This document shows, piece by piece, positions 1 to 11,960 of a stretch of DNA of 64,000 bases. The DNA lies in contig JARWIR010000005.1 of assembly GCA_029959085.1 (NCBI GenBank), positions 8,310,501 through 8,374,500 on the forward strand, read 5' to 3'. This DNA is from Nemophila menziesii. Lineage: Eukaryota; Streptophyta; Magnoliopsida; Boraginales; Hydrophyllaceae. Position 1 is the stretch's first letter. Each line of letters begins with the position of its first letter. Both the position numbers and the translations under genes were made by a program. A model generated the notes under the pieces. That model did not search any database. It worked only from the letters and a program-made list of their open reading frames with translations, and was not told the DNA's origin.

Positions 1-2042
1 ACACATGACGATGAAGCTGCTCCTAGAACTACGACTATTATTCTTCCCAACACTTCTTCTTCATCTCCATCCACTTTTCCCCTGGTTTATTTTTTACCCT
101 CTTTCTCTTTTGATCTCTATATTTTCATATATATATAAGTATGTATAGATTTGTTGGGTTTAATTTCCCGAGTTAATTGTAGATCTGGTTTACTATTACC
201 AGGGGAAACGAAAGAGGAAGCCGAAGGAGATTCAAGATGATATTTCACCAATTATTCCCCGGAAAAAGAAGAATTCTTCTTCTTCTAAATCTAAACAGGT
301 ACTCTGATCCAGGATATCACCGAATTTCCATTTTACCTCACTGTTCTTTCGATTTATCATATGGGATATTTGTTGCTTTACTTTGTAATAAATTCTTTTT
401 TATCGAAATTTCCGAACTGTCAATATTATGTGAGATTTCCGAGCTGACAATATTTTCTTGTAGATTGTTTCCTAATTACATTTCGATAGCTGAGTACAAT
501 GAATAGATCTTTACAGAGTACCTTTTGTTTTAGACTATTCCTTCTAAATTCTGATTTATTATATGTTCTTAATCAGGTACTTAATGGCGGGGCAAGGCCT
601 GGAGAAGGATCAAGCACGGCTATACAGCCTCCACCTGTCCCTCAGAAATCTCCGACAATGATAAGAGCAGAGGAGATTCAAGCCAGCTTAGGAAATGAAT
701 ATCCTAGCTTTCTCAAAACACTAGTTAGATCAAATGTTGCTAGTTGCTTCTGGATGGTATGCATTTTTATAAACGAACGGTCTAGATTGTACCACACCAA
801 GGGGCTCAGATTAATATTTGTTTTTTAAAAAAAAAATCTGAACAGGGTCTTCCGGTTCGGTTCTGTAAGCAATATTTACCAAGAAAGGACACTACTGTAA
901 CAGTAGAGGATGAAGATGGTAAAATTTTTGAGGTCAAATACTTTGCGGAAAAAAATGGACTTAGTGCTGGTTGGAGAAAATATATTGGTGCCCATAAGTT
1001 AGTAGAAGGTGATGTTTTAATCTTCCAGTTGATTGATTATGCTAAGTTTAAGGTAACAACATTTTATTATCTTTTATTTTTTTTATTTTTTTTTTTTAAT
1101 TTTAATGTTAACATTTGATAATATGTGATTAATTAATAGATTCATGTAATAAAATCACATGATATGACCGAAGTTGATGGTGCACTTAGCCTACTCAATC
1201 TTGACGCCCAACAGACTGATCCAGGTTAGTTTTATTACTTCTTTATCTTAATTGCAACTACATCCTTGAACTATCCTCGAAAACCTGAAACACCCCCTTA
1301 TATATTATAACTAGGATATAACACACGATTGTTCACACTTGTATAAACAGAGGTTATTAAAAACAAGAAGCGCCCAAAGTCTCTTCCTTCAACCCTACTT
1401 CGAAAGAAGAAAACGAAAGCAGATTTCTCACGGTCAGACGCACCTAGTGATGAAGTAGCTTCCGAAGTATCAGGAGGGTTTCAAATTCCGCCTTGTTTCA
1501 GAGATTTAAAAACCTTTGATGATTTTCATGTGGTTATTAATGGAGTATGCGTAGATTCTGAGCTTCCAGAAGATATCAGAAGAAAATATTACAAACTTTG
1601 TTGCAGTAAAAAGTCGTATCTCCATGATCGTTTACTCCCCGGACTTTACTGCAAATTAGCTGCGGGAATGATATTCGAATTTGTTAACACAGTTGAAACT
1701 ATTAGAGGTTGTAAACTCACTACAGCTAGGAGAGACTTTGAGATATGGGATAAATCTTTACGATCTTTTGAATTGTTGGGTATGAATGTTGGGTTTGTAA
1801 GAGCGAGACTTGATAAGTTGATTAGTCTTGCATTTGATTCTGAAGGTGCTTCTGAAACAAAAAAGTATTGGGATGCAAAGATTGAGAGAGTTCAATATGA
1901 AGAGGAGATTATGTGCCTTGAAGCTAAACTTGTAGGGTTGAAAGAAGCTTCTGAGAAATGTGACGAGGAGATTGAGAATTTGAGGTCTAAGGCGGAAAGT
2001 TATGAAGTTTTGTTTCAAGAAGAGGTTAATGCACCGTGGTGA
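1..2042 (+). CDS. B3-domain DNA-binding protein, copy 1 (5' end outside window)
   Basis: Probable nuclear transcription regulator of the plant B3 superfamily, closest by memory to the 'Os01g0234100-like' group. Exons: <1-84, 203-298, 577-756, 846-1052, 1140-1224, 1351-2042; all five introns are GT-AG and phases are 0,0,0,0,1. By comparison with copy 2 the first 49 of 496 residues lie upstream of the window. Residues 79-84 and 97-101 are basic clusters that could act as nuclear localisation signals. The B3 domain spans about residues 151-246, with the family signatures FWMGLP, DEDGK, GLSAGW and LVEGDVLIFQL. Residues 270-289 hold two further lysine/arginine runs. The C-terminal region (about 310-496) contains ELPEDIRRKYYKLCCS and GMNVGFVRARL, then a charged helix (about 441-491) that looks coiled-coil-forming, ending at W496. 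That region is conserved in the family but its function is not known to me. No direct DNA target can be inferred. Confidence 0.9.
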
Positions 2043-2390
2043 TATTTCAGAAAGTTGATGTTTATGTATTGGAGATCGCATTTAGGATGTGGAGACTTTA
2101 TAGTTGTTGTGAATGAATGCTTGAGTTTTTTAATTATACTTTTGAAAAAGTTTTTAGCTGAGTGGTTGTTTTTATATTTGTTTGATACATAAATTATTCG
2201 GCTAACGATTAATCTGCATGAATTACTTCTGTGTTTTCTTCTTCTTTCAAACATTTTTAGGTATTACTTTTGTAGAGTCTTGGCTTATCTGGGGTCCAGA
2301 AATTTTAAATGGTCTAGGCGAGAATTTTAGAAAGTTTATGTTTATGTAATGGAGATTGGATTTATGATGTGAAGACTAAGGATGATGTTT
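2040..2390 (+). repeat. Duplicated 3' flank of the B3 gene
   Basis: The ~65 bp that follow the stop codon (2040-2105: TTCAGAAAGTTGATGTTTATG...GGATGTGGAGACTTT) recur in diverged form at about 2323-2390 (TTTAGAAAGTTTATGTTTATG...TGATGTGAAGACTAA). The same pair occurs in every unit: from 17224, 32374, 47526 and 60615. It probably marks an old tandem duplication of the gene's 3' end. The second copy may lie within or beyond the 3' UTR. Confidence 0.7.
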
Positions 2391-2488
2391 TGTTTGAGTA
2401 GTGATTTATGGTAGCACATAACGGATTTCCCTTTCCTTAGCCTTTAGGTTTTGTGATCCAGTTTTGGTATATGGATTGTCTCTTCGAG

Positions 2489-3245
2489 TTCATTCGTATA
2501 GAATATTTCTTATATATACCTTTGTGTCGCTTTATTAGTTTGATCGTGTTTGTTGGTCCTTCTGTGTATCTTACTTTTCCAGTCTGGTAAATCGACCCGG
2601 CTGTAAAAAAAAATCTTTATTGTTCTTTAATATAGATATCTCAGTTTTTCAATATCTTTTAGTTGAGACAATTTGTCACCATTTTTGCCTTTTCTCTAAG
2701 AGGCAAGAATGGTGAAATTATTATAAAATTAGCAGGGAGGAACATGAAACTTGTTCCTAAACAATTTAAACCTAAAAGATTTGATACATTTGAAGGTGAA
2801 TCACGTAGATGTTAAATGTCACATTCTTCAAATATAATTTCTTTTGATGGGATATTATTTACTCAACCGAAAAGAAAATCCAAGGTTGAAAATGTGCCTG
2901 GTTTCATATTTTGGAGGCTTGTGCTGGACTTTTGAAGAAGGGTCAGATGACGACGATGTTAAACTTGAAGCAACATCTCTATATTGTTACCATAGATAAT
3001 TCTTCGTTTTGTGTAGTGTAAAGTTTCGTTATAATATAACTGTTCACTCGACCAAGAAAAAAATTCTTTAAAGGGTGACGTCTCTATTTCTATAGCGAAA
3101 GCATATATTGTTGAAGTTCTAATTTCTGTAACATACTAACATATCACTGTTGAAGTATGTTAAACCCCATAATTGTGTTCAAAAGATGAAGTATAAAAGT
3201 TAGTGTGATGAAAAAGCCTTCTATTAGTATATTGAGGTAATATAC
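2489..3245. repeat. Segment D1, diverged duplicate of D2 (unit 1)
   Basis: A 0.76-kb segment whose diverged second copy (D2) lies at 4576-5342. Shared landmarks in the same order: TTCATTC.TATAGAATATTT, CCTTTGTGTCGCTTTATT, AATATAGATATCTCAG, GAGGCAAGAATGGTGAAAT, TTGGAGGCTTGTGCTGGAC, and TATTGAGGTAATATAC at the right end. A 38-nt hairpin sits at 2677-2714 (14-nt arms CACCATTTTTGCCT / AGGCAAGAATGGTG). No protein family recognised. Confidence 0.8.
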
Positions 3246-3429
3246 TTTTTCTTTTGTTAATGTTTAATTATATTAATACACATAATTGAGTAAAGTACAA
3301 AGTATCACCTAAAACCAAAAAGGGTTTAACGTGCCAACAAACTTATGTTTCGCTACCTATTCAACTAGTCTATTACTTTTACCACTAACAAAGGAAAAAA
3401 AAACGGATTACACAATTCCACAGTACCGT

Positions 3430-4320
3430 ATATCAATTTAAAGTATTATAGCAATCGAAATTACTACACGGAAGTCTAGAAGCTAAAGGTTTCCCTATCA
3501 TTTCACAATGGCTCTCAATAATTGTAGCGTTGTCAGGAAAACCTTGAGCTAATTCGCCTCCCACAAAATATCATATGTATCCGCTTCTATTGATCTTCTA
3601 ACTTCTATAATCTTAGCATCTCAATAGTCTTGCCAAAAGAGTCCCTGATTATATAAGAGATTGCACAACCAGTAAGAGAATAATTGGTATCCGTATTTAT
3701 TTTATATTTATTAGTAGAGGAAAGAATCTATTTTAATATTATTACACGTGACTATGTCACTTTGATTAAAGTCATTTAACTTACTTTTAATTGACGAGTT
3801 GTAAGGATTTAAATCCTTCACAATTAGAAATTGCATTTTTAATATTTGAATTTTCCTTTTTATAATTTTTCCAATTTGAGTAAGCAATTTTACAAAAAAA
3901 GTTAGGGTTAGGAGAAACACTATTAAATTCAAAATTATTCCTTTCTTTCCATATTTTCCAGCATATATTAATTACTCAATAACTCAGCAAAATATTATTC
4001 TTGGCCATGAATTTCTTTCAAAGAGGCAACGGTTGATAAAAACCAATCACCAATCCTTGAAGTACTATTATCCATTATTCTAAATGTTAAAGAAGATTGC
4101 ATACCAAGCAGCTCGAGCCCCAAGGGCAAGCAAAAAGTAAATGTTCAATTGATTCAGCATTGCAATTACATAATTTACAAACTTTTAAATTTGTGCATTT
4201 CATGTTATAAAGATTGACTTCGGGATTGTATCCTTTATACACTTTCTCATAAAAATTTTACGCTTAGGTGCAATTAGTTTTTTAAATTGTACTCCAAATT
4301 TCTAGATTGTTTAAATGAGA
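3430..4320 (-). mobile_element. Decayed LINE: RT zinc-binding and RNase H-like regions (unit 1)
   Basis: Reading the minus strand, frames broken by stops and frameshifts still show the C-terminal half of a plant non-LTR retrotransposon polyprotein. First comes a reverse-transcriptase zinc-binding-type region: FKKLIAPKRKIFMRK (about 4255-4300), then CKLCNCNAESIEHLLFACP (about 4105-4175). Further downstream is an RNase H-like region: TGCAISYIIRDSFGK (about 3630-3675) and ATIIESHCEM (about 3500-3535). The order zinc-binding then RNase H is the one usual for such elements. The reverse transcriptase core and endonuclease are absent. The fragment cannot move by itself. Confidence 0.75.
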
Positions 4321-4575
4321 TGAAGAAGGAAGTGAGGATATAACATTCTTTTGCTTTTCATCTTTATTATTCTTAAGTATCTGATAAGAACTTTTAACAG
4401 TAAATTTTTCATCTTTAGTTTTATTTCAAATACAGAAATCATTGCATTCATAAGAGGTGATAAACATACAAGATATTATACTAGCTATATCCTGGCTAAA
4501 TTATGAGTTAACAAACTCTAAATTCCAGCCATTATCAGGCTTAAAAAATTCTTTATGGCCTTTGTGTCACTTGAC

Positions 4576-5342
4576 TTCATTCATATAGAATATTTTTTTT
4601 TATATATGCCTTTGTGTCGCTTTATTGTTTGTGATTCGAGAATTTGTTACGGTTTGGATTTTCAGAAAGGAATTAGGGGCATGGTCCGTGGATTGTACTT
4701 CCTCTATTTTTACATTGTTCTTTATTGTCTCTTCAATATAGATATCTCAGTTTTTCAATATCTTTTAGTTGAGACAATTCTTACAATTTTTTTCCTTTCT
4801 CAAAGAGGCAAGAATGGTGAAATCTTATAAAATTAGCAGGGAGGAACAGGAAACCTGTTCCTAAACAATCTAACTCTAAAATTTTTGACACATTTGAAGG
4901 TGAATCACGTAGCTGTTAAATGTCACATTCTTCAAATATAATTTATTTGAATGGGGTATTATTTACTCAACCGAGAAGAAAATCCAGGATCGAAACTGTC
5001 GCCTGGTTTCGTATTTTGGAGGCTTGTGCTGGACTTTTGAGGAAGGGTCAGATGACGATGTTAAACTTGAAGCAACATCTCTATGTTGTTACCATAGATT
5101 ATTCTTCGTTTTGTATAGTGTATGGTTTCTTTGTTTTAATATAACCATTCACTCGACCCAAAAAAAAAATTATTCTTTATTTCTATAGCGAAAGCATATA
5201 TTGTTGAAGTTGTTCTAACTTCTATAACTTATTAACATTTCACTGTTAAATTATGTTGAACCCCATAATCGTGTTCAAAAGATTAAGTATAAAATTTAGT
5301 TTGACGAAAAAGCCTGCCTATTAGTGTATTGAGGTAATATAC
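4576..5342. repeat. Segment D2, diverged duplicate of D1 (unit 1)
   Basis: Second copy of the 0.76-kb segment, in the same orientation as D1. It contains a 74-codon open frame (4920-5144) that is only partly preserved in D1, with no family resemblance I recognise. It also holds a perfect 21-nt hairpin at 4842-4862. D1 and D2 flank the LINE remnant. Confidence 0.8.
4842..4862. other. Perfect short hairpin in D2
   Basis: AGGAACAGG, then AAA, then CCTGTTCCT: a perfect 9-bp stem with a 3-nt loop. It is preserved in all five D2 copies (20026, 35178, 50330, 63411) but imperfect in D1 (AGGAACATGAAACTTGTTCCT). Function unknown; it could be chance. Confidence 0.5.
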
Positions 5343-6510
5343 AAGATAAGTCGTAACATGTGGTGTATATTAAAGAGAAGGCAAGGTCGTCCTCAACTTG
5401 TATATACTTAATTGTGCTTTGTACAAGAAACTTTCAACAGTGTTAGAATTTAAAGGAAACTACTAATTATTTTGTGTAAAATAAATATAACTTTTATTAC
5501 GTAAATCAACTCTTTTGATTAACATTTTTACAAATAATTAGATACTATCCTTAATTTTTTTAAAGACTATCATATTGGTTGTTGACTCCATTTGAAGTGT
5601 CGTACCTTCTCTTCAAAAATTAGTGTTAAATTTAAAGGCATGGTTTCTTTTAGGGTGAGCAAGGATTGAGTTTATTCTAGGTTGACATCAATGGTAAGTA
5701 TAGGGTAGAAAACCAGATTTAGGTTTGCCAATAATAAGGATCGGGTAAAATTTTACCCTGCTCTTAGATTATTTATACACACATGGGTTTACCTAAAAAT
5801 AATTTATTAACATGGATCTTTTACATGCATACTACACAAATTCAAGCCAAAAAACACAATACATGTAAAGCACAATATTAAACTTGAATTTAAATTGTTC
5901 ATTAAGTCGTTTATAACAAGAAAAAGACCTACTCATTATAATAAACTAATTACATATTGTTTGTTTGATACTCTAAGTAAGTTACTAATCTAACCTTACA
6001 ATAATTCACAAAAATAATACAAATCCTTTCTCAAAAAGTATTACAAGTTCTCACAAAGATATTACTTGTCTTTATATTTTGTTAAGGTTCATGTTGAGAT
6101 GTTTCCGCGTTAAGAGTTTCCAGAAAATATTTACTTACACAATTACGGACGATTCCAGTTTAGCACTTGTATATTTTATAGGTCTCAGAAATGTTTATTT
6201 TCGTCATAGGATAGAAAGTATATTCCGAGCAAATACAATACTGTAACGAGTTATGCATTTGACCTCCACCACACTAGCACATCAAAATTTTCCTCCTCGC
6301 CTTCAATATCCTCTAAAACATACTTTTCAACTCCAGTCTTTCTGTTGGATGTTTGGATAGGATCAAATAATTGTTTGAGTTGTTCTTTAATGAATGTTTG
6401 GGGAGCAAATGTTGTAGAAGAATATGATTTTGGTATTTATGGGTACTGTTCAGCCTTTACAACAATTAAAATTTGCTATGTCTGCATAACTCTTAAACAA
6501 AGATTTTAAA
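5343..6510. other. Non-coding stretch between D2 and the hAT remnant
   Basis: No gene seen. It contains a perfect 16-bp palindrome GGGTAAAATTTTACCC at 5743-5758 within a TAGGGTGAGCAAGG... context (from about 5652) that could be a decayed end of the neighbouring hAT element. I could not find a matching inverted end on the other side. Equivalent stretches: 20527-21694, 35678-36845, 50830-51997, 63911 to the window end. Confidence 0.4.
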
Positions 6511-7835
6511 CTACTTGATATTTTTTCCAAGTAAAGTCGCGACTTCATAAGACCCGTGCATGTGATCTAACCAAAACTTCAGATAAGGATTTTTCTTTCT
6601 CGGGTCAACAATAACCGACATGAATAGTAACATATTCATATTAGCACCCAATCCCCAATACTTATCAAATTTCAGCTTCAATTTCAAAGTCATGTCATAT
6701 AATATAGAATCATCACCTGAACCAAGCATAGAAATACGTCAATACAACACAATAATTTCATCAAAGTATAAGTTACGAGTGACAAAATGAGTATCGGAGA
6801 AGCATCAAATAATATCACAGAATAGTTTTAGGATTGCTAAACCGAATTCTGAGCATTTGTCCAATCAACTTTATTTGGTAGCCCTCAGTCCAAATCATTT
6901 ATATATTCAACAAACATCTTGTTCACTTTGAAAAACTTCATTAAACACATTCTCGTACTTTTTAGCCCCATAAAGGCATGAGATAAGTATAATTTCACCT
7001 AGTTTGTATATCAACGCAAAGAATGCTCGTGAAATAAATGTTAGTTATAGCAGCAACATAACATTTAAAACATAAAAACCGGCTTGGTGAGGATCTAACA
7101 TAGATAACTATATCACACACTCTAACAATGGCATAATCAATATATTTTAAACCCGATATGACAATCAGATTTAAGATATAAAAACAACATCTTATATGCA
7201 AGTATTCATTGACACATATGGAGGGTTGGGTGCAAGTAAGCATTCCTTGATTAAATATACCACTATGTTATTAGAACTAACGTTATCTACCGTAATTGTT
7301 AAAACTTTGTCAACCACCTCCTCCATTCAAGTAATACCAAATGGATTTTATTACCACAGTCTAACCTTTATGATCTATGATCATGGAAAAACTTAAAATA
7401 TACTTTCTAAGGACCCGATTTTCATTAATTTAATAAGAAGTACAACTATATAGTTAAGATATTAAATAGAGGTACATGTATCAGTTGTAAGGCTAAACGT
7501 TTACCTCTTAAACTAGTCTTCAAAAGAGTTTTTTTATGTTCATACATTTTGGAAATGTCTCGTGCACTGTACACAAAAACAAAAATTCCTAAACCTTAGC
7601 CCTCTACAACTCAAAAAGACATTTACTCAAGTATGATAATCTCAGTTAGGGCCTCTATAACACTATGTTGTGAAAAAACATAAGATTTCAGACTTGCACC
7701 CTCATGGGGTGGAAAAACGATATTAGACTGACCAATTTGGATGACATTATAAAAGTATTTTGGATTTTTCCAACATTCAAAGAATTCATATGCTTGTTTT
7801 GTATGAGTACCACGGGTTTAAGAACTAGCATTACA
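6511..7835 (-). mobile_element. Decayed hAT-family transposase (unit 1)
   Basis: On the minus strand, broken frames spell a plant hAT transposase of the type annotated as 'zinc finger BED domain-containing protein RICESLEEPER'. From N to C: ALTEIIILE..SF.VVEG (about 7600-7660), LTTDTCTSI (about 7465-7495), VLTITVDNVSSNN (about 7265-7310), LHIRCCFYILNLIV and YVRSSPSRFLCFK (about 7060-7195), HFVTRNLYFDEI (about 6745-6780), and FDKYWGLGANMNMLLF followed by VDPRKKNPYLKFWLD (about 6570-6670). Stops and frameshifts occur throughout, and the C-terminal dimerisation region is missing. It is inactive as a source of transposase. Confidence 0.85.
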
Positions 7836-8204
7836 TAATTTCCCTTAACATTTTTATAAAATTTGAAAAGTGGTCCCAACATGTTGCAAGATTTTTCTCT
7901 TTTCTCTTTTTTTGTAGGGAAAATTTGGGTATTGGTATGTGACTTCTAAAGGGAAGGGTTTGATTACCTTAAGTGTTATCATCAAGATCTACAATATCGA
8001 TGATGTTATTTGTAAATATTGATTTATATCGGCAATATAAATTATAAACCAATGTTAGTTCATGTAAAATAAGAAGATTACAAGTAATTTGGAAGTGTTA
8101 TAGGGCCTTAAAATGTAATTTACGGGGGTTCTAAGCGATCAAAATTCCAATATTTAACTTACTAATCCATAAACTAATGTTTTTACACAAAACAATAATT
8201 TTCG
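7836..8204. other. Non-coding AT-rich spacer
   Basis: Nothing recognisable beyond possible decayed N-terminal hAT sequence. Minus-strand frames near 7790-7870 give fragments such as GTHTKQAYEF that might be BED zinc-finger debris. Equivalents: 23020-23388, 38172-38540, 53324-53692. Confidence 0.35.
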
Positions 8205-11200
8205 CCACTTATAAGAACTAAAACACAAACATTATCATTTAACTTGATTTTTAATCCTAAAGCATTATACTTTCGAATACACATACAAAAACCTATCAAT
8301 ATTTATAAAATATTAATTTTTAACTCCAAAAACTCTAATTGCCTACAATACGGAGGACCTAAATGCAAAGGTAAGCATAAAACTACTTTTTCTAAATCCA
8401 AATTATGCTATTTTTTTGAACAAATATAATAAACTTTCGTATTATTTAAATATTAATTTTTGAAATATTTACCCAGCATGTCTTGAAGACGATTTCTCAA
8501 CACCCAAGCCAACCCACCTGATCCACTCTTCTTACTAGGGATCAATTGGAAGATTTAACATTACAAAGCTATTTTACAATTACCCATTATACCCCCTTAA
8601 TTATTTCTTTATTTACTTACATAATAAATTACAGAATGAACCCACCCACTTTCCACTAAACCTTAATTTTTGGTTTGGTCTCCACTCTACCTATTCTCTC
8701 TCAGAAAATATAACATCCATTTCAAACCGATTTCAAACTTCATGAAGCTCCATGCCATGGAAATCCCTCTTTCTCCTCTCCCCACCCCAGATTTGTACGA
8801 CGAAACACATCGAAAAGAAGCTACACGACTATGGAAAGCTTTGCACAACTCCATCCAGGCAAGCTTGTTTGAGATCCGTTTGATGGTTTCTTTGGAAGAG
8901 ATCTGTGTCCAGTCATTAACATCACAACTTTTTGATATTTCGTTCAAGATTAGAAGCTCAAGTTTCCTGCTTTGTTTGAGATTTTGTTCTCTGGCTGTAA
9001 AGATACAAACAGTCAATATCTACTGAAGATACACAAAGCTTCACTCTCTACCTTTAAATAACTGCAGTCCATTAACATCACAGCTTCGTTCAAGATTTCG
9101 TTCACGAGGACTCTTTCTCTGTCTTTAAATATCCAAACAATGTAGATCTCTTGAAGATCCATGAAGCTTGATTCTCATAATTTTAATATATCCTGAATAG
9201 TCAAGATATCGTGAATAGTGAAAATATTGCGAAGATATTTTGAGTATATATTTCCGACTAGTGAAAATACTGCGAAGATATGCCTTTCGAAAATAGAAAA
9301 AAACAAATATGTGCAGCTCATTTTTGGGGTTTATTTTATTTATTATAATTTTAGATAAATATGTAATGTAAATGAATAATCCATTTCATTCATATTTATT
9401 TAATTTAATTTAATTTACTTTGTGTTGTTTTTCTTTTCTTAATTAAGTGTATTAATATTATTTGATAATAGATTTTTTTGTTGCATTTTTATGCTTTACT
9501 CGGTGTTTTAAAAGTACTCAGAGAATTTGCTATGTATTCGAAATTTTTTGTTGAGTATAATCAGAATTTTTGATGAGTACATGGAATATTTCTGAGTATA
9601 AGAGGGGGATTTTTCCGATACTCAGAGATTTTCTGGATACTCAGTTAATTTTCCAATAGCGACACTGGCGATAGTTAGTGAGCATAACTGAAAAGTAAAA
9701 ATACTCAGTGACTCAATGGGTTGGTGATCCTTATTTATTGACACTTATTTTTTGTCTTTATGTGGATTTGATTTGATTTTATGTTATTTTAGTATTTTAT
9801 CACCCATAAGATTAGGCAATGGTATCTTCAAAGAAGAATCTAGTCACATGAACCATATAAGCCATAAGAGTTGTCTCCAAAATCCCATAGGTCAACCACT
9901 CTTAATTTTTTAACACCATATTAACACGTCTCATCACTTATTTGGACTAAAATGCGAACTACTTTAATCCTAAAACATGATATTTTCGAATTCACATATA
10001 GAAATTCCATTAATATACATAAAATAATTTTTGTAATCCCAATAACTTCAATTATCGGCACTAAGAAGTACATAAATACAATATTTAGCATAAAACTACA
10101 TTTTGAAGCCCAAAACACCCTATGTTTAAGCAAAAATAACAAAAAAACCAAAATGTTCATATAATATTCTATTTAAAAGCCAAAAACTTCAATTTTTACC
10201 ACTTATAAGGACTTAAAGGCAAACTTTATCACAATCTTGATTTTTGAACCTAAAAAATGATATTTCTAAATTCACATAACAAATGATCCAACTTGAGATT
10301 TCAATCTTGAGGATTTTGAAGTCACCCCTTCTTAACAAGTTCCCCACTATAATTTGACATATTCTTTAAAGGGACTTAAGTGAATTAAATTAAATCGATA
10401 CTGAAATATCTTATTTTTTTTTATCTCCCTATTACCCTCTTATATATACTAATATATTATACCCACCAAATCCTAAAACATATTAATCTGTTCAGCTGAT
10501 TCCATCTTCTCCTTCCCATCTCTTTTCTCAAATCAAGAAGCTCCCTCAGATTCTGAAATCGAGCTCCATTTTCAGGCAATGAAGAGTCGAAGCCACGGCC
10601 GCAGTCCTGTTCGTGTTGAAGTCGTCTTGTTCGTTGTGAAGTCAGCCATTACCAGAGTTTGTGAAGCCGGAGGTCATGGACAGAGTCCGTTGGTTTGACT
10701 TCCAATTGCCGGAGTTTGTCGTGAGGTTGCAACCATTGCCATTGCTGGAGTTCATGAAGTCGGCAACAATTTCTTGTGCACCCTCAAAGGTCTGAGCAGT
10801 CACCTCCAGTTTCCATCTGTATCATCGTATATTTTTGGTCATTTGCATCGCCAGCCCCTGTGCTCTATGATGTTTTCTGATGTATCATCTTATGAGCAAG
10901 TATGGTGCAGCGAAGGTTGGTCTCGAGCCATGGTTGACTGTTCATTCCAGCGAGTAGCCATGGTAGTGAGACGCCGATGTGAGATTGAAAAAGGCACAGC
11001 CCCCAGAAGGCATGCCTATCTCCTTCTTCAGAAGCCGATTTGTATTTCTTTTGGTTCGTAAGGTCTATATAGTTGTTGTTTTTTTGTTGTAATTAGTTAT
11101 TTTTTTCTTGGTGTAATAAGTTTGAATTTGTAATAAGATTAAATATAAAGGTTATCACTCTGTTCCTTTTTAGCAATACTCACTAATTTTATTGAATGCT

Positions 11201-11960
11201 TAATGTTTTTTCTAGAGTAATCATTAATTTGTATGAAGTACTCATCAAATTTTACGATACTCTATACTATTTTCGATACTCTATACTTTTTTTCGATACT
11301 CTATCCTTTTTTTTGATACTCTATATTTTTTCTGGCGGTGGGTGGTGGCCGAAGGTCGGTGGTCGGTTGCCGGAATTGAACCGTTTCAGTGAATTAACAC
11401 TCTTGTCACTTGGTTTTTGTCTTTAGTGGTTTTGTTTTATATGGGGGTATTTTAGTATTTTTTTATCTATAAGATTTAATAAATGTCTCTCCAAAAAAGA
11501 ATCTTGTAATCAATTCCATATGTTACATAAATATTGTCTCTAAAACCTTATATGTCAATCACCCAAATAATTTTATTACAACACATGCCACATTCAAATA
11601 CACTTAGAAGGGATTAAATGCAAACTTTGACATAATATTGTTTTTATGTCACAAAAAAATGACATTTTCGAATTCAAAAAACATACAAGACACAATATTC
11701 ATAAAATAATTTTTTAACACCTAATTACTATAATTACACATATAAATGCTCAAATGGAAAGATTGACATAATTTTTTATTTTTAATAGCATCACATGCAA
11801 TTTTCGAATACAAATAACATAAAATCCACAATATTTATAAAATATTTTTTCAAAACCCATTAATAAAATTTTTGATACACTTAATTAAAGAAATTGTCAT
11901 AAAACTTCATTATTAACCCAAAAATATGTTTATTACGAAAAAAAATAACAGAAAAGTAAA
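8205..11960. repeat. Unidentified composite element in diverged tandem copies (unit 1)
   Basis: Two diverged cores (about 8490-9930 and 10300-11590) lie between three blocks of degenerate ~130-bp repeats (8205-8460, 9940-10280, 11600-11960). Block monomers share 'ACT(A)AA(A)TGCAAACTT', 'CTTGATTTTTAA.CCTAAA', 'TTTTCGAATTCACATA' and 'ATAAAATAATTTTT'. The cores share an end such as TATTTTAGTATTTT.AT...ATAAGATT...TCTCCAAAA (about 9785-9890 and 11445-11550) and scattered TACTC motifs. Small frames at 8670-9026 and 10774-11061 match no family I know. It is probably a non-autonomous transposable element, class undetermined. Confidence 0.6.
11251..11331. repeat. 20-bp minisatellite, four copies (unit 1)
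   Basis: Four successive variants of CGATACTCTATACTTTTTT, period 19-21 bp, inside the second core of the composite element. Confidence 0.8.

Noticed and set aside
499..828. 109-codon plus-strand frame covering exon 3 and running into both introns
   Set aside because: The real exon is 577-756 with clear TCAG and ATG|GTATGC splice sites. The rest is intron read-through.
1758..2254. Minus-strand open frames of 107 and 79 codons over and beyond B3 exon 6, repeated in each unit
   Set aside because: They are the reverse shadow of the B3 coding exon and its 3' flank. They have no family resemblance, and the + strand gene explains the openness.
3898..3912. Telomere-like GTTAGGGTTAGG
   Set aside because: Only about two repeats, not the plant TTTAGGG form, and altered in unit 5. 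Best explained by chance.
2489..5342. LTR retrotransposon with D1 and D2 as LTRs
   Set aside because: There are no TG...CA ends, primer-binding site, gag or integrase between them. The interior motifs are of LINE type on the opposite strand, and D1/D2 are much more diverged than typical LTR pairs of an intact element.
5652..5760. Terminal inverted repeat of the hAT element
   Set aside because: TAGGGTGAGCAAGG looks like a hAT end, but no inverted partner or 8-bp target duplication was found beyond the transposase remnant.
8670..9026. Protein-coding gene of 118 aa (or 109 aa on the other strand)
   Set aside because: Both strands are open over the same interval, no family is recognised, and no promoter or exon structure is convincing. 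It lies inside a repetitive element. It might be a captured exon, but this cannot be supported.
10774..11061. 95-codon plus-strand gene
   Set aside because: Internal to the composite element, with no recognisable domain, and absent from unit 4 without apparent consequence for the array.
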